Assembly: GCF_008035925.1 (NCBI RefSeq)
Contig: NZ_CP036264.1
Span: 6,481,641 to 6,545,640 of the forward strand
Origin: Stieleria maiorica
Lineage (GTDB): Bacteria > Planctomycetota > Planctomycetia > Pirellulales > Pirellulaceae
Length of the DNA stretch: 64,000 nt
Direction: 5' to 3'
Made by a program: the position numbers and the translations under genes. Positions 25,773 to 34,629 of this stretch are shown piece by piece (within the stretch, counting starts at the first letter, position 1; the number at the start of each line of letters is the position of its first letter). Under the pieces are notes generated by a model. That model was given only the letters and a program-made list of their open reading frames with translations. It was not told the origin of the DNA and did no database searches.

Positions 25773-25876
25773 TTGCACGATCGCAGTCACATCCTCGAAG
25801 GGGCGGCAAAACAATGGGGGCAAAACGATTTCAGACTGTGATCGTTTTGCCCCCATCATTTTGCCCAATCGTGCAA
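25773..25876. repeat. Palindromic element B, best-preserved copy
   Basis: Termini ttgcacgat and atcgtgcaa are inverted repeats. The core is a perfect 16-bp stem, atgggggcaaaacgat (25814-25829) and its complement (25841-25856), with an 11-nt loop. No coding content. The structure resembles a MITE or REP-type element. Confidence 0.88.
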
Positions 25877-26237
25877 CACGCGCTGAAAACCAACCGCCAC
25901 GATTGCATCGACCGCCGCGGCGAAACGTGTCGCCTTGTATGCGGCGGTCAGATTCACCGCCTGCACGAACGCGATTCAACTTCGTGGGCCCCACGATGGC
26001 CCGTTTTTTCCACCATCGCCCTATTCGCGTGTTCGGTAGCCTCATTATTCGCGATTGCACAGGCCGGTTTCATCGACGGGTGTAGTGAATCAGCAAGCAT
26101 GCTCGGCCGATCTTGGACAAGAAGCTAGGTCGCCAAAATCTGGTTCCGAGCTGACGACCTTGCCGCACGCCGCCGACGCAGTTGATATTCCCGGCCGTGA
26201 ATTCATGCTTGATCTTAAACGGCGATTTCGATCGCCA

Positions 26238-27842
26238 TCACGCACAGCGTGACCTACTGGAATGCAGGGCGAAGGCGAGTAGGATGGATTGGGTGATGCC
26301 GCTGAATAGAATGAGTCCCATGTTCGTCATTTCGAAGTACGGCGACCGGGAATACATGTCCTGCATCATTTCGATTTTCCCCATCAGCACAAACAATGGA
26401 ATCAAGGTTTGGCCGCCGAACGCGAACGGTAGTGCCGCGTAGATCGCCCAGCGACGTTCTTTGGCGATGTGCCAAGCACTCGCGAAGAGTGGAAGCGAGA
26501 ACACGACCAGCACGCGAAGCCCTTCATAACGGACTCGCCACAATGTTTCGCCTTCATAGGCTCGATCAGCGAGCACGAAGCACCAAAGTACCCATGCGGT
26601 GAGGATCAGCTGAACGACGATGATGCCCGCCGCAGCATCCATGATACGTTTGCGATGCCGAACCCATCGAGTGAATCGATCCCACAGCGAATCCCGTCGC
26701 GCGCGGATCGGTTCGGATCGCAAGAAGCGATCAAGATCTTCGGCGAGTGCGTTGGCAGTGGGGTATCGTCGATCAGGCTCCCTGGCCAAACATCGCAGGC
26801 AAATGGTTTGCAGGTCATTGGGAACACTCGTTTTCTTTGGCAAACGGATCGAATCGGCACCGCGAAGTTGGTCAAGGAGTTCCACGACATTGTCGGACTC
26901 AAATGGTCGAATCCCAAACTAGAGTTCGTGCAGGACGACCCCCAACGCATAGACGTCGCTCTGCGGTCCGATCGAATCGCGGTCGCACGCCGCTTGCTCG
27001 GGAGCCATATAGAGCGGCGTTCCAAGTAGCATGCTGAAATTGGTCTGCGAGAGTTCGCCTTCAAAGACGCGTGCAATGCTAAAGTCGGTCAACATCGGAC
27101 GGAACTTCATCGGGTCCTGTTCCGATTCCATTGCCAAGGTGATATTTACCGGCTTGAGATCCAGGTGCGCGACTCCCTGGTCGTGGCAATACGCGATCGC
27201 GCGGGCAAGCGGTCGTACCAACTCCGCGCACCAGCGAGGATTGTGCGGGCCCGGGTGTTTTTCCAACCAAGCGGCAAAATCACCTCCGTCAAACCACTCC
27301 GACGCGATGAAGCACATCTGCCCCAGAACGCCAACTTCGTACACAGTGACCAGGTTCGGGTGGTTGAACTTCGCCGACAGCCGAGCCTCACGAAAGAAAC
27401 GTTCGCGTTCCTCTTCGCTGGTCAATCGCTCGATCCGAGGAAACTTGAGCGCCACCGGCCGCTGCAACTCCATGTCTTGTGCCAGAAAGACGTTCCCCAT
27501 TCCGCCACGGCCGACCAGCTTCCGGAGCTCGAAACGTCCGATCTGCCCAAGGGTTCCGACTACCGAATCGAGCGCGAGCGAGCCCGCAATGCCGATGGAT
27601 TGAAGTGTTTTGGCCGTTTCACCAGGATCCGCGCCGACGGCGGACGCAAATCGGTCGAGAAAGTTTCCTCGGCTCCTATCCAGTTCCAGCAGACGAAACA
27701 CCTCTGATTTCAAACCGTCATCGGCGCCGCATCGTTCGTCGAGCAACTGCTGACGCTGGGCAGGATCAGGAATCCGGCGTGCCTCGACAAAGAGGTCTCT
27801 GACCGAGAGGCGGTCGGGTGACTCGTCACTCAGTTTGCTCAG
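26238..27842 (-). pseudogene. Ser/Thr protein kinase with membrane C-terminus, interrupted by an in-frame TAG
   Basis: One frame from 27842 to 26238, about 534 codons, broken once by TAG at 26919-26921. Before it: an N-terminal segment typical of planctomycete kinases (RRIPDPAQRQQLLDERCG), the Gly loop LVGRGGMGNVFL, Lys in VALKFPRI, the catalytic loop HLDLKPVN, LTDFSIARVF (DFS instead of DFG), GTPLYMAPEQA and SDVYALGVVLHEL. After TAG the same frame continues with FGIRPFESDNVVELLDQL and CLRCLAREPDRRYPTANALAEDL, then about four membrane segments. No ATG/GTG/TTG precedes 27746; the frame opens with CTG at 27842, overlapping the sigma-factor stop as CTGA. The HRD Arg is also replaced (HLD). It is probably a recent pseudogene; read-through or a sequencing error cannot be excluded. 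Confidence 0.85.
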
Positions 27843-28402
27843 ACACCGGTTTCATGCGACTCTGCCAATCGCGCATCAAACCAGCATCTTGCGAAAGCCC
27901 AGTTTTCGTAGGCGACGCTCCGCGAAACACCCAGCACCTTTGCAGCGTCGCTCACCGACAACCCCGCAAACATGCGGAGTTTGACGAGCCGCGCGACGCG
28001 GGGTTCCCGATCGTAAAGAACGCTGAGCAGCTCATCAAAATCCAAAAACTCGTCCAGGTCAATCTCGCTCTGGCGGAGCGGCGGATCGTAAAACGCGACA
28101 CGTTTCCAGTTCCGGCCACGTTTGAACGTCTTCTTGGCTCGGGCATGATCCACCAGGATGCGTCGCATCGCCTCCACCGCAGCCGCGAAGAAGTGAGCAT
28201 CCGAGTTCCATTCTGATCGATGCTCATGAAGTCTCAGGTATGCCTCATGGACAAGGGCCGTCGCTTGCAGCGAGTGCCCGAGGGCTTCTTTCGACATCTG
28301 CTGTTGTGCCAGCCTCCTGAGTTCCCGATACACTTCACGAACCGATTCTTGGTCGTCTTCGTCAAATGTCAGTTTGCACCACGACTCGGAATCGTGAATC
28401 AT
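27839..28402 (-). CDS. ECF-type RNA polymerase sigma factor
   Basis: 187 residues from the ATG at 28402, which has a GGGGACGG box upstream; a TTG at 28417 would add five residues. Region 2 is at about residues 15-85 (EVYRELRRLAQQQM, LVHEAYLRLHEH, FFAAAVEAMRRILVDHAR) and region 4 at 125-175 (EPRVARLVKLRMFAGLSVSDAAKVLGVSRSVAYENWAFARCWF, a helix-turn-helix that binds the -35 element). This is the planctomycete ECF subgroup whose genes are often followed by a Ser/Thr kinase, taken to signal to the sigma factor in place of an anti-sigma. Here the kinase reading frame begins within the stop codon, so the pair was translationally coupled, but the kinase is now interrupted. Confidence 0.9.
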   Translation of the reverse strand: MIHDSESWCKLTFDEDDQESVREVYRELRRLAQQQMSKEALGHSLQATALVHEAYLRLHEHRSEWNSDAHFFAAAVEAMRRILVDHARAKKTFKRGRNWKRVAFYDPPLRQSEIDLDEFLDFDELLSVLYDREPRVARLVKLRMFAGLSVSDAAKVLGVSRSVAYENWAFARCWFDARLAESHETGV

Positions 28403-28481
28403 CGTTTCCGTCCCCAAAGTTCAGGCAAAAGTGGCTCGGGGATGTAAGTCGGATTGTAAATGATGCCGGAGCAGATTCCTT

Positions 28482-28772
28482 TTGCTTTTTGGCAAAAGAC
28501 GCATGATTTTCATCGCAGCGGTGCTCGTGCCTGGTGCCACAGGCGCAACCGGACGACTGCTGACGAAGCGACTGCTTGACCAAGGCCTGAGGGTCAAAGC
28601 AATTATCCGATCCCTCGGGGGATTGCCTGACTCGCTCAGGCGACATGAGAACCTGTCCGTCATTCATGCCAGCATTCTTGATCTAAGCGATTCCGAAATG
28701 GCGGAGCACGCGGCAGGATGTGATGCGGTTGCTTCGTGCTTGGGCCACAATCTGACATTCAAATGCCGGTGA
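28482..28772 (+). pseudogene. Truncated NAD(P)-binding (NmrA/SDR-like) protein
   Basis: 96 codons. It has a dinucleotide-binding N-terminus, LVPGATGATGRLLTKRLLDQG (TGxxGxxG with the following helix), then LRVKAIIRSLGGLPDSLRRHENLSVIHASILDLSDSEM and CDAVASCLGH, the first half of an NmrA-like NAD(P)-binding protein, which should run to about 210-300 residues. It stops after LTFKCR with no recognisable continuation. A closely similar but more damaged copy of the first part lies at 51840-51970. It is divergent from the ECF sigma gene. A remaining functional role is unlikely. Confidence 0.75.
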
Positions 28773-29130
28773 TCTACAACAAGGAATCCTGAGCACAGAG
28801 TGCTGGATCTCCGCATTGGGTCGTAAGATGTGAGAATGCAATCCAGTTTGCACCGACGCCCCCACTATCTGCTAGCGGCCCTTGCAACAAGGGCCTCTTC
28901 AAGGCCCATAGTGAATTATTGATTGATCACCGTTCGAATCAGAGGTTGCATCGTCCGCCGCGCCGGAGGAGCCGGTGCAAGTCACATCGGTCGCGCCACC
29001 GAAGTATGGAAACAGGGCCGAAGGCGAGTACCGCTAAAACGTTCGAATGATGCCGCTCATCCCGACCGGATATAGACGATGCACCGACTTCGGTTTCAAG
29101 AAGAGGGATAAGCCAGAGTTGGCGAAGACT
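28773..29130. other. Gap with one small hairpin
   Basis: About 360 bp without a supportable gene. A hairpin ggccctt gcaac aagggcc lies at 28877-28895, without a T run. The rest appears to be decayed sequence downstream of the truncated NAD(P)-binding gene. Confidence 0.5.
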
Positions 29131-29793
29131 CTATTGAACCAAAACCCAGTCGATGAAGTCAGACTCGTGCGAGTTGAAGTCGACGATTTTATCAACAAGC
29201 GGCACGTTGATCAGCTTGACCTGTGAGCTGCTGCCGCCAAGTAACGAGGATTTCGACTGCACTTGCTTTGCCTTGTTGTCAGTCGCCGAGGCGAGCGTAC
29301 CGTAATCGGCATCGACCTTTTTCTTGCGATAGTAGCGGACGAAGGTGTCATTGCCGGGGCCGCCCATAAGCACGTCAACTTGAGCATCTTCTCCTCCATC
29401 CAGGTAATCGCTCGCCGGACCGCCAAACAGCATGTCAGCCCCTTTTCCGCCGTATTGGACCGAGACGATGTGACTGGCACCTTCGTCGTAGAATTCGTCG
29501 ATATCATCGAAGTAGCACAAATCGTCTCCGTCAAAGCCCAGGAACACGATGAAGTTGATTTCATGGACTTCAAAGTACTCGCGGATTTTGTCGGTCCCCG
29601 ATCCATCGGGATCGGGGTATTTCAATTCGACTCTGACTTCATCCCCGGCCATTTTGATCTCGCATTCATCGGGGCCATTCGTCCCATTAACCGTTACCAT
29701 CCCGGTCCCCGGTTCAAATTGGATGGTTTGGCCGCTGGCCAGGGTGCTGAAGGCGGTCAACAGAGCTGCGGTGGCGATCATTGATCGAAACAT
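29131..29793 (-). CDS. Secreted RTX-like calcium-binding repeat protein
   Basis: 220 residues from the ATG at 29793. A signal peptide (MIATAALLTAFSTLASGQ) is followed by an opening common in planctomycete RTX-like proteins (IQFEPGTGMVTVNGTNGPDECEI) and glycine/aspartate repeats: GFDGDDLCYFDD, GGKGADMLFGGPASDYLDGGEDAQVDVLMGGPGNDTF, which match the GGxGxDxLxGG calcium-binding pattern. About four repeats are recognisable, fewer than in typical RTX toxins, and there is no toxin or protease domain. The C-terminus ends DKIVDFNSHESDFIDWVLV, similar to the tail of hemolysin-type repeat proteins. It is probably an extracellular calcium-binding structural protein. In-frame codons back to 29868 lack leader features. 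Confidence 0.8.
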   Translation of the reverse strand: MFRSMIATAALLTAFSTLASGQTIQFEPGTGMVTVNGTNGPDECEIKMAGDEVRVELKYPDPDGSGTDKIREYFEVHEINFIVFLGFDGDDLCYFDDIDEFYDEGASHIVSVQYGGKGADMLFGGPASDYLDGGEDAQVDVLMGGPGNDTFVRYYRKKKVDADYGTLASATDNKAKQVQSKSSLLGGSSSQVKLINVPLVDKIVDFNSHESDFIDWVLVQ

Positions 29794-30052
29794 GACGATT
29801 TCCCGTGTGCGAAGTGATTCTTGCGGTTTGAGGTGGACTTGACCGAGCGAATGTTTTGTCTCGGCCACACCACACCAAGCGGGGAAATGCCGGGGTGTTA
29901 CAGGAAAGTCTTAGAATTGAGCCGCGGGGCGCTAGCTGCGGTTTCTGCGGAAGGAACTGGGCCGATCGCCGGACCGCTGCAAATGCCGAAAATGGCGAAG
30001 CCATGGCAGATGATAGCCACGGACGCAAGTCCGTGGTGTCGTCCAAAGCCGT

Positions 30053-33000
30053 TCAGAATTGCGGAAGCCGTTGCATTCGACACTGGAGCCCCTCCAGCAA
30101 GGCCCGCCGTCGTGCATTAGAGTGTCGCGCAGTAGAGTTATGCGTACCGGATTGATTTGGCCCCTCGAGTGCCAGCAGCTGTTTAGCCAGTTTTGCTGTC
30201 TTGCTGCCGCCTTTCAGTTGCTGCAATGGTTGTCGGGCTTCTTCCGGCAGTTGCCCGTCGACTTCCATCAACGCCGCGAGCTGCACGGTCAGCAGGTGGT
30301 GCCCGTCCCGAGGCACGTCGTTCCAGGAGGCGATGACAGCGCTGAGGACCTCGGATACGACCATCGCCGCCCAGGACGATACTCGAACAACTTCAGTCAA
30401 TGATTCCGCCAGGCGATTGAGCTTCAGCCAAGGATGTTGGAGCAAGTCGACGAGGGTAGGCGATAGCTCATCCGGGTGAGCTCGTCCGTCGAGGATGCCT
30501 TCGGTCAACGCGTCCGTCGCGACAGCTCGCACATCCACATCTTTTGCGAACAAACCTAGCCACAGAGCGGTCAAGGCGGTTTCCGACCACGCGCATTCAG
30601 ACCACAGCAGCGGCCGCAGAGCTGGTGCAGATGGCTCCCAGCTTGATGCGTTGTTGTCCATACGGATGAGCATCAACACCATGGCGATTGCAAGGTTTCC
30701 GTCTGTGTTGGAGGGCCAGTGCATCGCCTGCCATTGCTCGGCCCAATCAGGCAGGTGACCATCGAACCAACGACGGAACGAACCGACTCGCGACGCCATC
30801 ACGACGGTGGGGAACTCGGATTTCGCACCGTCGCCGCTTGGTTCGATGGAAACGAGTGGCCCTTCGCCTGCGTGTGCTAGGTGAATTCCGGTCATCGCCA
30901 TCAAGCCGGCTCCCGCCTGACGAAGTCGATCGCCGATGGACGTGCCGCCGCCTTCGTTCTGCTTCTTTGCGAGTTCTTTCTGGTGCTGCCGAGCGTTGTA
31001 TTCGATCGCCGACGGAGAATTTGCGAGCCACACTTTGATCTCAGCCGGAACCAGTCCCCACGCCGTGTCGGGAATCTTCAGTGCGGACAGCTCAGGCAAG
31101 TTTCCTCGCGGATTGCGTGATCGACCGGCAACCAGCCAGAAACTCGGATCGTCATCCGATTGAACGTCTGCATCTTCGCCACTCAAATAGGCCAGCAACC
31201 GCTGATAAGCGTCGGGGAGTTCAATCAACGCTTCGCTTTTAAAAGCGGAATTTGGTGGCAGCCTCAGCAAACCTAACCGCAAATCAGCTGGACAGACTTC
31301 CTGCTCAGCATCGATATACTGCTTCAACCGTGAAACAAACTCTTGGGGATCAATCCAGCCGTGCTCATGAGTCGGCAGTGACAATAACGGTAGTGATGGG
31401 CGAGTTTGCAGGAAGCTTCGTCGAAGTTCGCCGGCCCGTAGGTCAAGCGACTTGGCAATGTTCGGCGGATCAAAGGTCACCCAACTTAGGAACTTCGGCA
31501 GCCGAGCAGGCGGCGTCTGCAAATTTTTTCGCATCCAGTCGAAGATGAGTCCGTACGTGGACGGGAAAAACAGGGTGTCCTGAAACGGTGGGATGCGATT
31601 GTCGTTTGACTCGAATCGGGCCAGAATCGGAGCCACTCGTTCCGTGAAGCCGTCGGGGTAGTCAGCCCCGAATCTGCTGATCCCGTCGAGCACGCGTTCC
31701 AGTTGCATCGGTGACTGGATGCTTCCGATTATTTCGCTGACCGCGTCGATCAGATCATGAACGGACTCCAGCGGCTGGACCGTGTCCAGACGACCGAGGT
31801 CGACCGGGAGTGCATTGATGTCCGCTCGAGGAAGAAGTGCGCCGGCGGTCGCGGCCGTCAGCGATTCATCCAGCGCCAGTGCACGCCGTATGCTTGGCGG
31901 ACACCCTTCGATCTCACGGAATATCTCAGTGGCAACCTCAACGGTGTCGATCTGGTCTGAGCGATCGGCGTCGTCGACTTCGACGCCCGCCGCCGCCAGC
32001 AGTGCTTCGATACGCGACCGCACGGCGGGAAACACGTCGTTGAGCGATTGCTGCAAAGCTTCGGTGGGGACAAATGTCTTCGACCATCCTTCCAGCAGTT
32101 TGACAGCAGCTTCCTGCACGTCCACTTCTTCGTGACGCAGCGCCTCGGCAGCGGCGTGGCATCCGCATTCCACGCGTTTCGTGTTTTTTCCAACCAGCGA
32201 CTTCAGCAGAACCAAAGCCGACTTCGGCTGCGTCTTTGTCGCGATCGGAAACACGCGGGGCAGTTCACGCATGACGGCGTCCGCGTCGAATCCATCCGCC
32301 GCGGTTTTGGCCTTCAGCATTTTTAGTGCGAAGGTCACGACAGCCGGCGAATCATTTGAGATCAGCTTACGAAATTCGGCCTGGTGTTTGACGAATTCCT
32401 CGTCCGTCAATGCGAGCGCTTCGAGCAACTTGCCCAACGTCGCCCGTTCGGCGTTGGTGAAGTCTCGCCAGTAGGCCGCAAGCGCCTCTTCGATGACGCG
32501 CCCGCGATCCACGCGACCGTGATGCACGTTGTGCCACAACCATTCCGCGCCCGTCGACCACCGTTGGATTTCTGCCGGATCGGTGGGCTGTCGGAGCTTG
32601 CCGTTGGAGTTTAGAAACCCGGTGCTATGGCGGAACTGAAGCCAGATGTATTCGGCAAGTTCTGGCCGTTCCGCTAGATCGGACCCGCGCAGAACGAAGT
32701 GCATGAATCGCGCGAACCCTTCGGTATCCGGAGCCGCACACAGGCCGTTATCCAGCAGTCGTTTGACGCTGGGCCACATCAGGCTCCAGCTCCAGTCGCC
32801 CGCTTCCAGTTGCCGCTCCAGCCATTGTTGAGCCCAGTCCGGTCGGCGATCCAGCAAAATCGTGATTGCCGCTGTCTCGTGTTCGGTCGGTTCCGTTGCA
32901 GACCATGTTTCTGACAACGCTCGAGCGTTGGTCAGTGGGATCATGTTTGCCGACTTCGGAGCCACCGCCAGCAATCCCAAATGCGCCGCCGCCAACTCAA

Positions 33001-33244
33001 GGTTTTTCCGTTCCAGGCGGCTTTGCCCTCGCCGGATCATTTCGACCATCGAAACACCACTCAGCGTGGTTGCTTCGCGTTCTTGTTTTCGCAACGCCTT
33101 TGCGTGTTCCTGCGCCGTATTCGACAGTTTCCGACGATCGGTGTCTGTGAAGTCAGCGACCGCTTTCGCGAAAACCTTCGGCGACACGCTGTGCAGCCGC
33201 TGCAGAAAACCTTCAGGTGTCCGTATTTCTTGGGCCAACGTCAT
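30053..33244 (-). CDS. DUF6493-like large helical repeat protein, partner of a SWIM protein
   Basis: About 1063 residues from the ATG at 33244, which overlaps the upstream SWIM gene stop as ATGA, so the two are translationally coupled. The protein is mainly helical: the N-terminal third (KVFAKAVADFTDTDRRKLSNTAQEHAKALR; LELAAAHLGLLAVAP; ERPELAEYIWLQFRHS) and the middle (YWRDFTNAERATLGKLLEAL; AAAEALRHEEVDVQEAAVKLLEGW) look like HEAT/armadillo-type solenoid repeats. The C-terminal part (ETALTALWLGLFAKDVDVRAVATDALTEGILDGR; SWAAMVVSEVLSAVIASW) matches what I know of DUF6493 proteins, found beside SWIM zinc-finger proteins in many bacteria. The function is unknown. The last 35 residues are polar and look unrelated to the rest, as if the 3' end had been altered. 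Confidence 0.75.
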   Translation of the reverse strand: MTLAQEIRTPEGFLQRLHSVSPKVFAKAVADFTDTDRRKLSNTAQEHAKALRKQEREATTLSGVSMVEMIRRGQSRLERKNLELAAAHLGLLAVAPKSANMIPLTNARALSETWSATEPTEHETAAITILLDRRPDWAQQWLERQLEAGDWSWSLMWPSVKRLLDNGLCAAPDTEGFARFMHFVLRGSDLAERPELAEYIWLQFRHSTGFLNSNGKLRQPTDPAEIQRWSTGAEWLWHNVHHGRVDRGRVIEEALAAYWRDFTNAERATLGKLLEALALTDEEFVKHQAEFRKLISNDSPAVVTFALKMLKAKTAADGFDADAVMRELPRVFPIATKTQPKSALVLLKSLVGKNTKRVECGCHAAAEALRHEEVDVQEAAVKLLEGWSKTFVPTEALQQSLNDVFPAVRSRIEALLAAAGVEVDDADRSDQIDTVEVATEIFREIEGCPPSIRRALALDESLTAATAGALLPRADINALPVDLGRLDTVQPLESVHDLIDAVSEIIGSIQSPMQLERVLDGISRFGADYPDGFTERVAPILARFESNDNRIPPFQDTLFFPSTYGLIFDWMRKNLQTPPARLPKFLSWVTFDPPNIAKSLDLRAGELRRSFLQTRPSLPLLSLPTHEHGWIDPQEFVSRLKQYIDAEQEVCPADLRLGLLRLPPNSAFKSEALIELPDAYQRLLAYLSGEDADVQSDDDPSFWLVAGRSRNPRGNLPELSALKIPDTAWGLVPAEIKVWLANSPSAIEYNARQHQKELAKKQNEGGGTSIGDRLRQAGAGLMAMTGIHLAHAGEGPLVSIEPSGDGAKSEFPTVVMASRVGSFRRWFDGHLPDWAEQWQAMHWPSNTDGNLAIAMVLMLIRMDNNASSWEPSAPALRPLLWSECAWSETALTALWLGLFAKDVDVRAVATDALTEGILDGRAHPDELSPTLVDLLQHPWLKLNRLAESLTEVVRVSSWAAMVVSEVLSAVIASWNDVPRDGHHLLTVQLAALMEVDGQLPEEARQPLQQLKGGSKTAKLAKQLLALEGPNQSGTHNSTARHSNARRRALLEGLQCRMQRLPQF

Positions 33245-34629
33245 TCGGTCGCCTCGCAATCCGTCGTGACACTGTCAACGGACGCCTGATCGCTATCTTT
33301 TACGATCCGTGCCGCCAAAATGTGCTTGCAGGGTCCGCGCTGGCCCTGATATCGGTTGAACCACTGGCATGTGCAGCGGTCTCCGTCGGGTCGCAAGCGG
33401 ACGAAGTGTTCGACGTTGGTGCCGGCAACCTGGAAGTTCGGACCGTCAGGTGTTTCTTCGAAAAGTTTCACGCCGTCGGCATCGATTAACTTGAGAGCGG
33501 CCACGAGACGCGGTTGTTGCTTCTCCACTTTGTCCATGTCGAACGGGAGGACTCGGTGAAAATATTTGTTACTCGATACGTCGAAGCCCACCAGCCCGCG
33601 GGTACCCAGCACGGCCAGGGCCGCTTCGATTTGGGCTTCGCCAACCCGGCTGCTGCGGCTGATGTCGGCGATGTCGATATGCGACTGCCAGTTGAGGGAA
33701 TCGGTCACGGCAGGCATCGCGGTTTGCCATTGGCCGGTGGCAAGGCGAGACAGCATCTGGCCTTCTCCGCTGAAGCCACGATTCAGTTCCGGACTCACCA
33801 GCGTGAACATGCTGCCGATGTCGAACTGCAATTCCCATCCGCTGGTGTGGGCGTCGCTGTCGTACCAGATGTTGAGCTGCTTTGTGTACGGAATCAGCGG
33901 TTCGAGCACGCGGACCCGATCGGCTCCTTCCAGTTGCACCGAGCCTCGTTGAGGTCGCGACGCCAACCTCATCGTGCGGCCGGTTCGAGTGATATGAACG
34001 GGCCGTTTTGCGTTGCTGCCTTTCGGGAAGCTGCGGAATAGTGTGCGAGCGTCGTTCTGCGTGAGTTCAAAATGAGGCGTCATCCGCGGCTGATACGCTT
34101 GGACTTCGCAAAAGCCTTTGATCCACCGAACGGGCAGCTTCACTTTGCGTTCGACAACTTTGTCGTCGTCCGTTCGCAGCGTGACACCTTCGCCACCAAC
34201 CTGCAGTTGAGCGTCGTCGTTATCAGACAACCGCCGCAGAGCCGTTCGCATGGCGTCATTAAAATCGACGTTCGTTGTGCCTTTGCCGCGGAGATCCGTA
34301 TCAAATGCTTCCGGTGCCAAGTCGACCCGAGCATAGACACCGCAGCAGCTACTAAAGCCTTCGAACCGCAGCATGCCTCCGCCGCTGGTCACAACCGGAT
34401 CGAGCATCATCGGGTCGAGGGGCTGATAGAAGCGGGTGCGAACGATCGACGACAAAACCGTCAGGCACTTCCCGACGAGAGCCGGTTGCCTTAGCGAGCC
34501 GTCGAAGAACAAGTCATCCGAGGTCCCGTCAAGGCTCGTGGCGAGTCTCATCGCCGGAGCGGATGCCGACTCAAGCACAGCGGATTCGAACGGGTAGCGA
34601 TAGGAATAACTGAGGGCGGTTGCGGCCAT
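33241..34629 (-). CDS. SWIM zinc-finger protein
   Basis: 462 residues. The SWIM zinc finger lies near residues 425-450: CTCQWFNRYQGQRGPCKH, the CxC...CxH pattern that binds zinc and mediates DNA or protein contacts. The preceding 400 residues contain YSYRYPFESAVLES at the start, SCCGVYARVDLAPEAFDTD, FELTQNDARTLFRS and, before the finger, LGTRGLVGFDVSSNKYFHRVLPFD. In bacteria SWIM proteins of this kind occur with a DUF6493 or similar helical partner and often with a MoxR AAA ATPase and a VWA protein. Only the DUF6493 partner is present here, coupled through ATGA. Cytoplasmic; no signal peptide. The ATG at 34629 follows an aggaaag box. Confidence 0.85.
   Translation of the reverse strand: MAATALSYSYRYPFESAVLESASAPAMRLATSLDGTSDDLFFDGSLRQPALVGKCLTVLSSIVRTRFYQPLDPMMLDPVVTSGGGMLRFEGFSSCCGVYARVDLAPEAFDTDLRGKGTTNVDFNDAMRTALRRLSDNDDAQLQVGGEGVTLRTDDDKVVERKVKLPVRWIKGFCEVQAYQPRMTPHFELTQNDARTLFRSFPKGSNAKRPVHITRTGRTMRLASRPQRGSVQLEGADRVRVLEPLIPYTKQLNIWYDSDAHTSGWELQFDIGSMFTLVSPELNRGFSGEGQMLSRLATGQWQTAMPAVTDSLNWQSHIDIADISRSSRVGEAQIEAALAVLGTRGLVGFDVSSNKYFHRVLPFDMDKVEKQQPRLVAALKLIDADGVKLFEETPDGPNFQVAGTNVEHFVRLRPDGDRCTCQWFNRYQGQRGPCKHILAARIVKDSDQASVDSVTTDCEATE

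Larger units (their letters stand above)
24860..26237. other. 1.4-kb gene-free, repeat-rich region
   Basis: No frame here shows family content or a ribosome-binding site. It holds two copies of the composite palindromic element (A+B at 24999-25157, B at 25773-25876), each followed by a shared 3' tract with gcggtcagattcacc (25223 and 25941), a near-perfect palindrome gctcgcggttgg t ccaaccgcgagc (25267-25291), and at 26064-26127 a copy of a ccggtttcatcgac...gatcttgg tract also present at 38700 and 41062. Confidence 0.7.
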
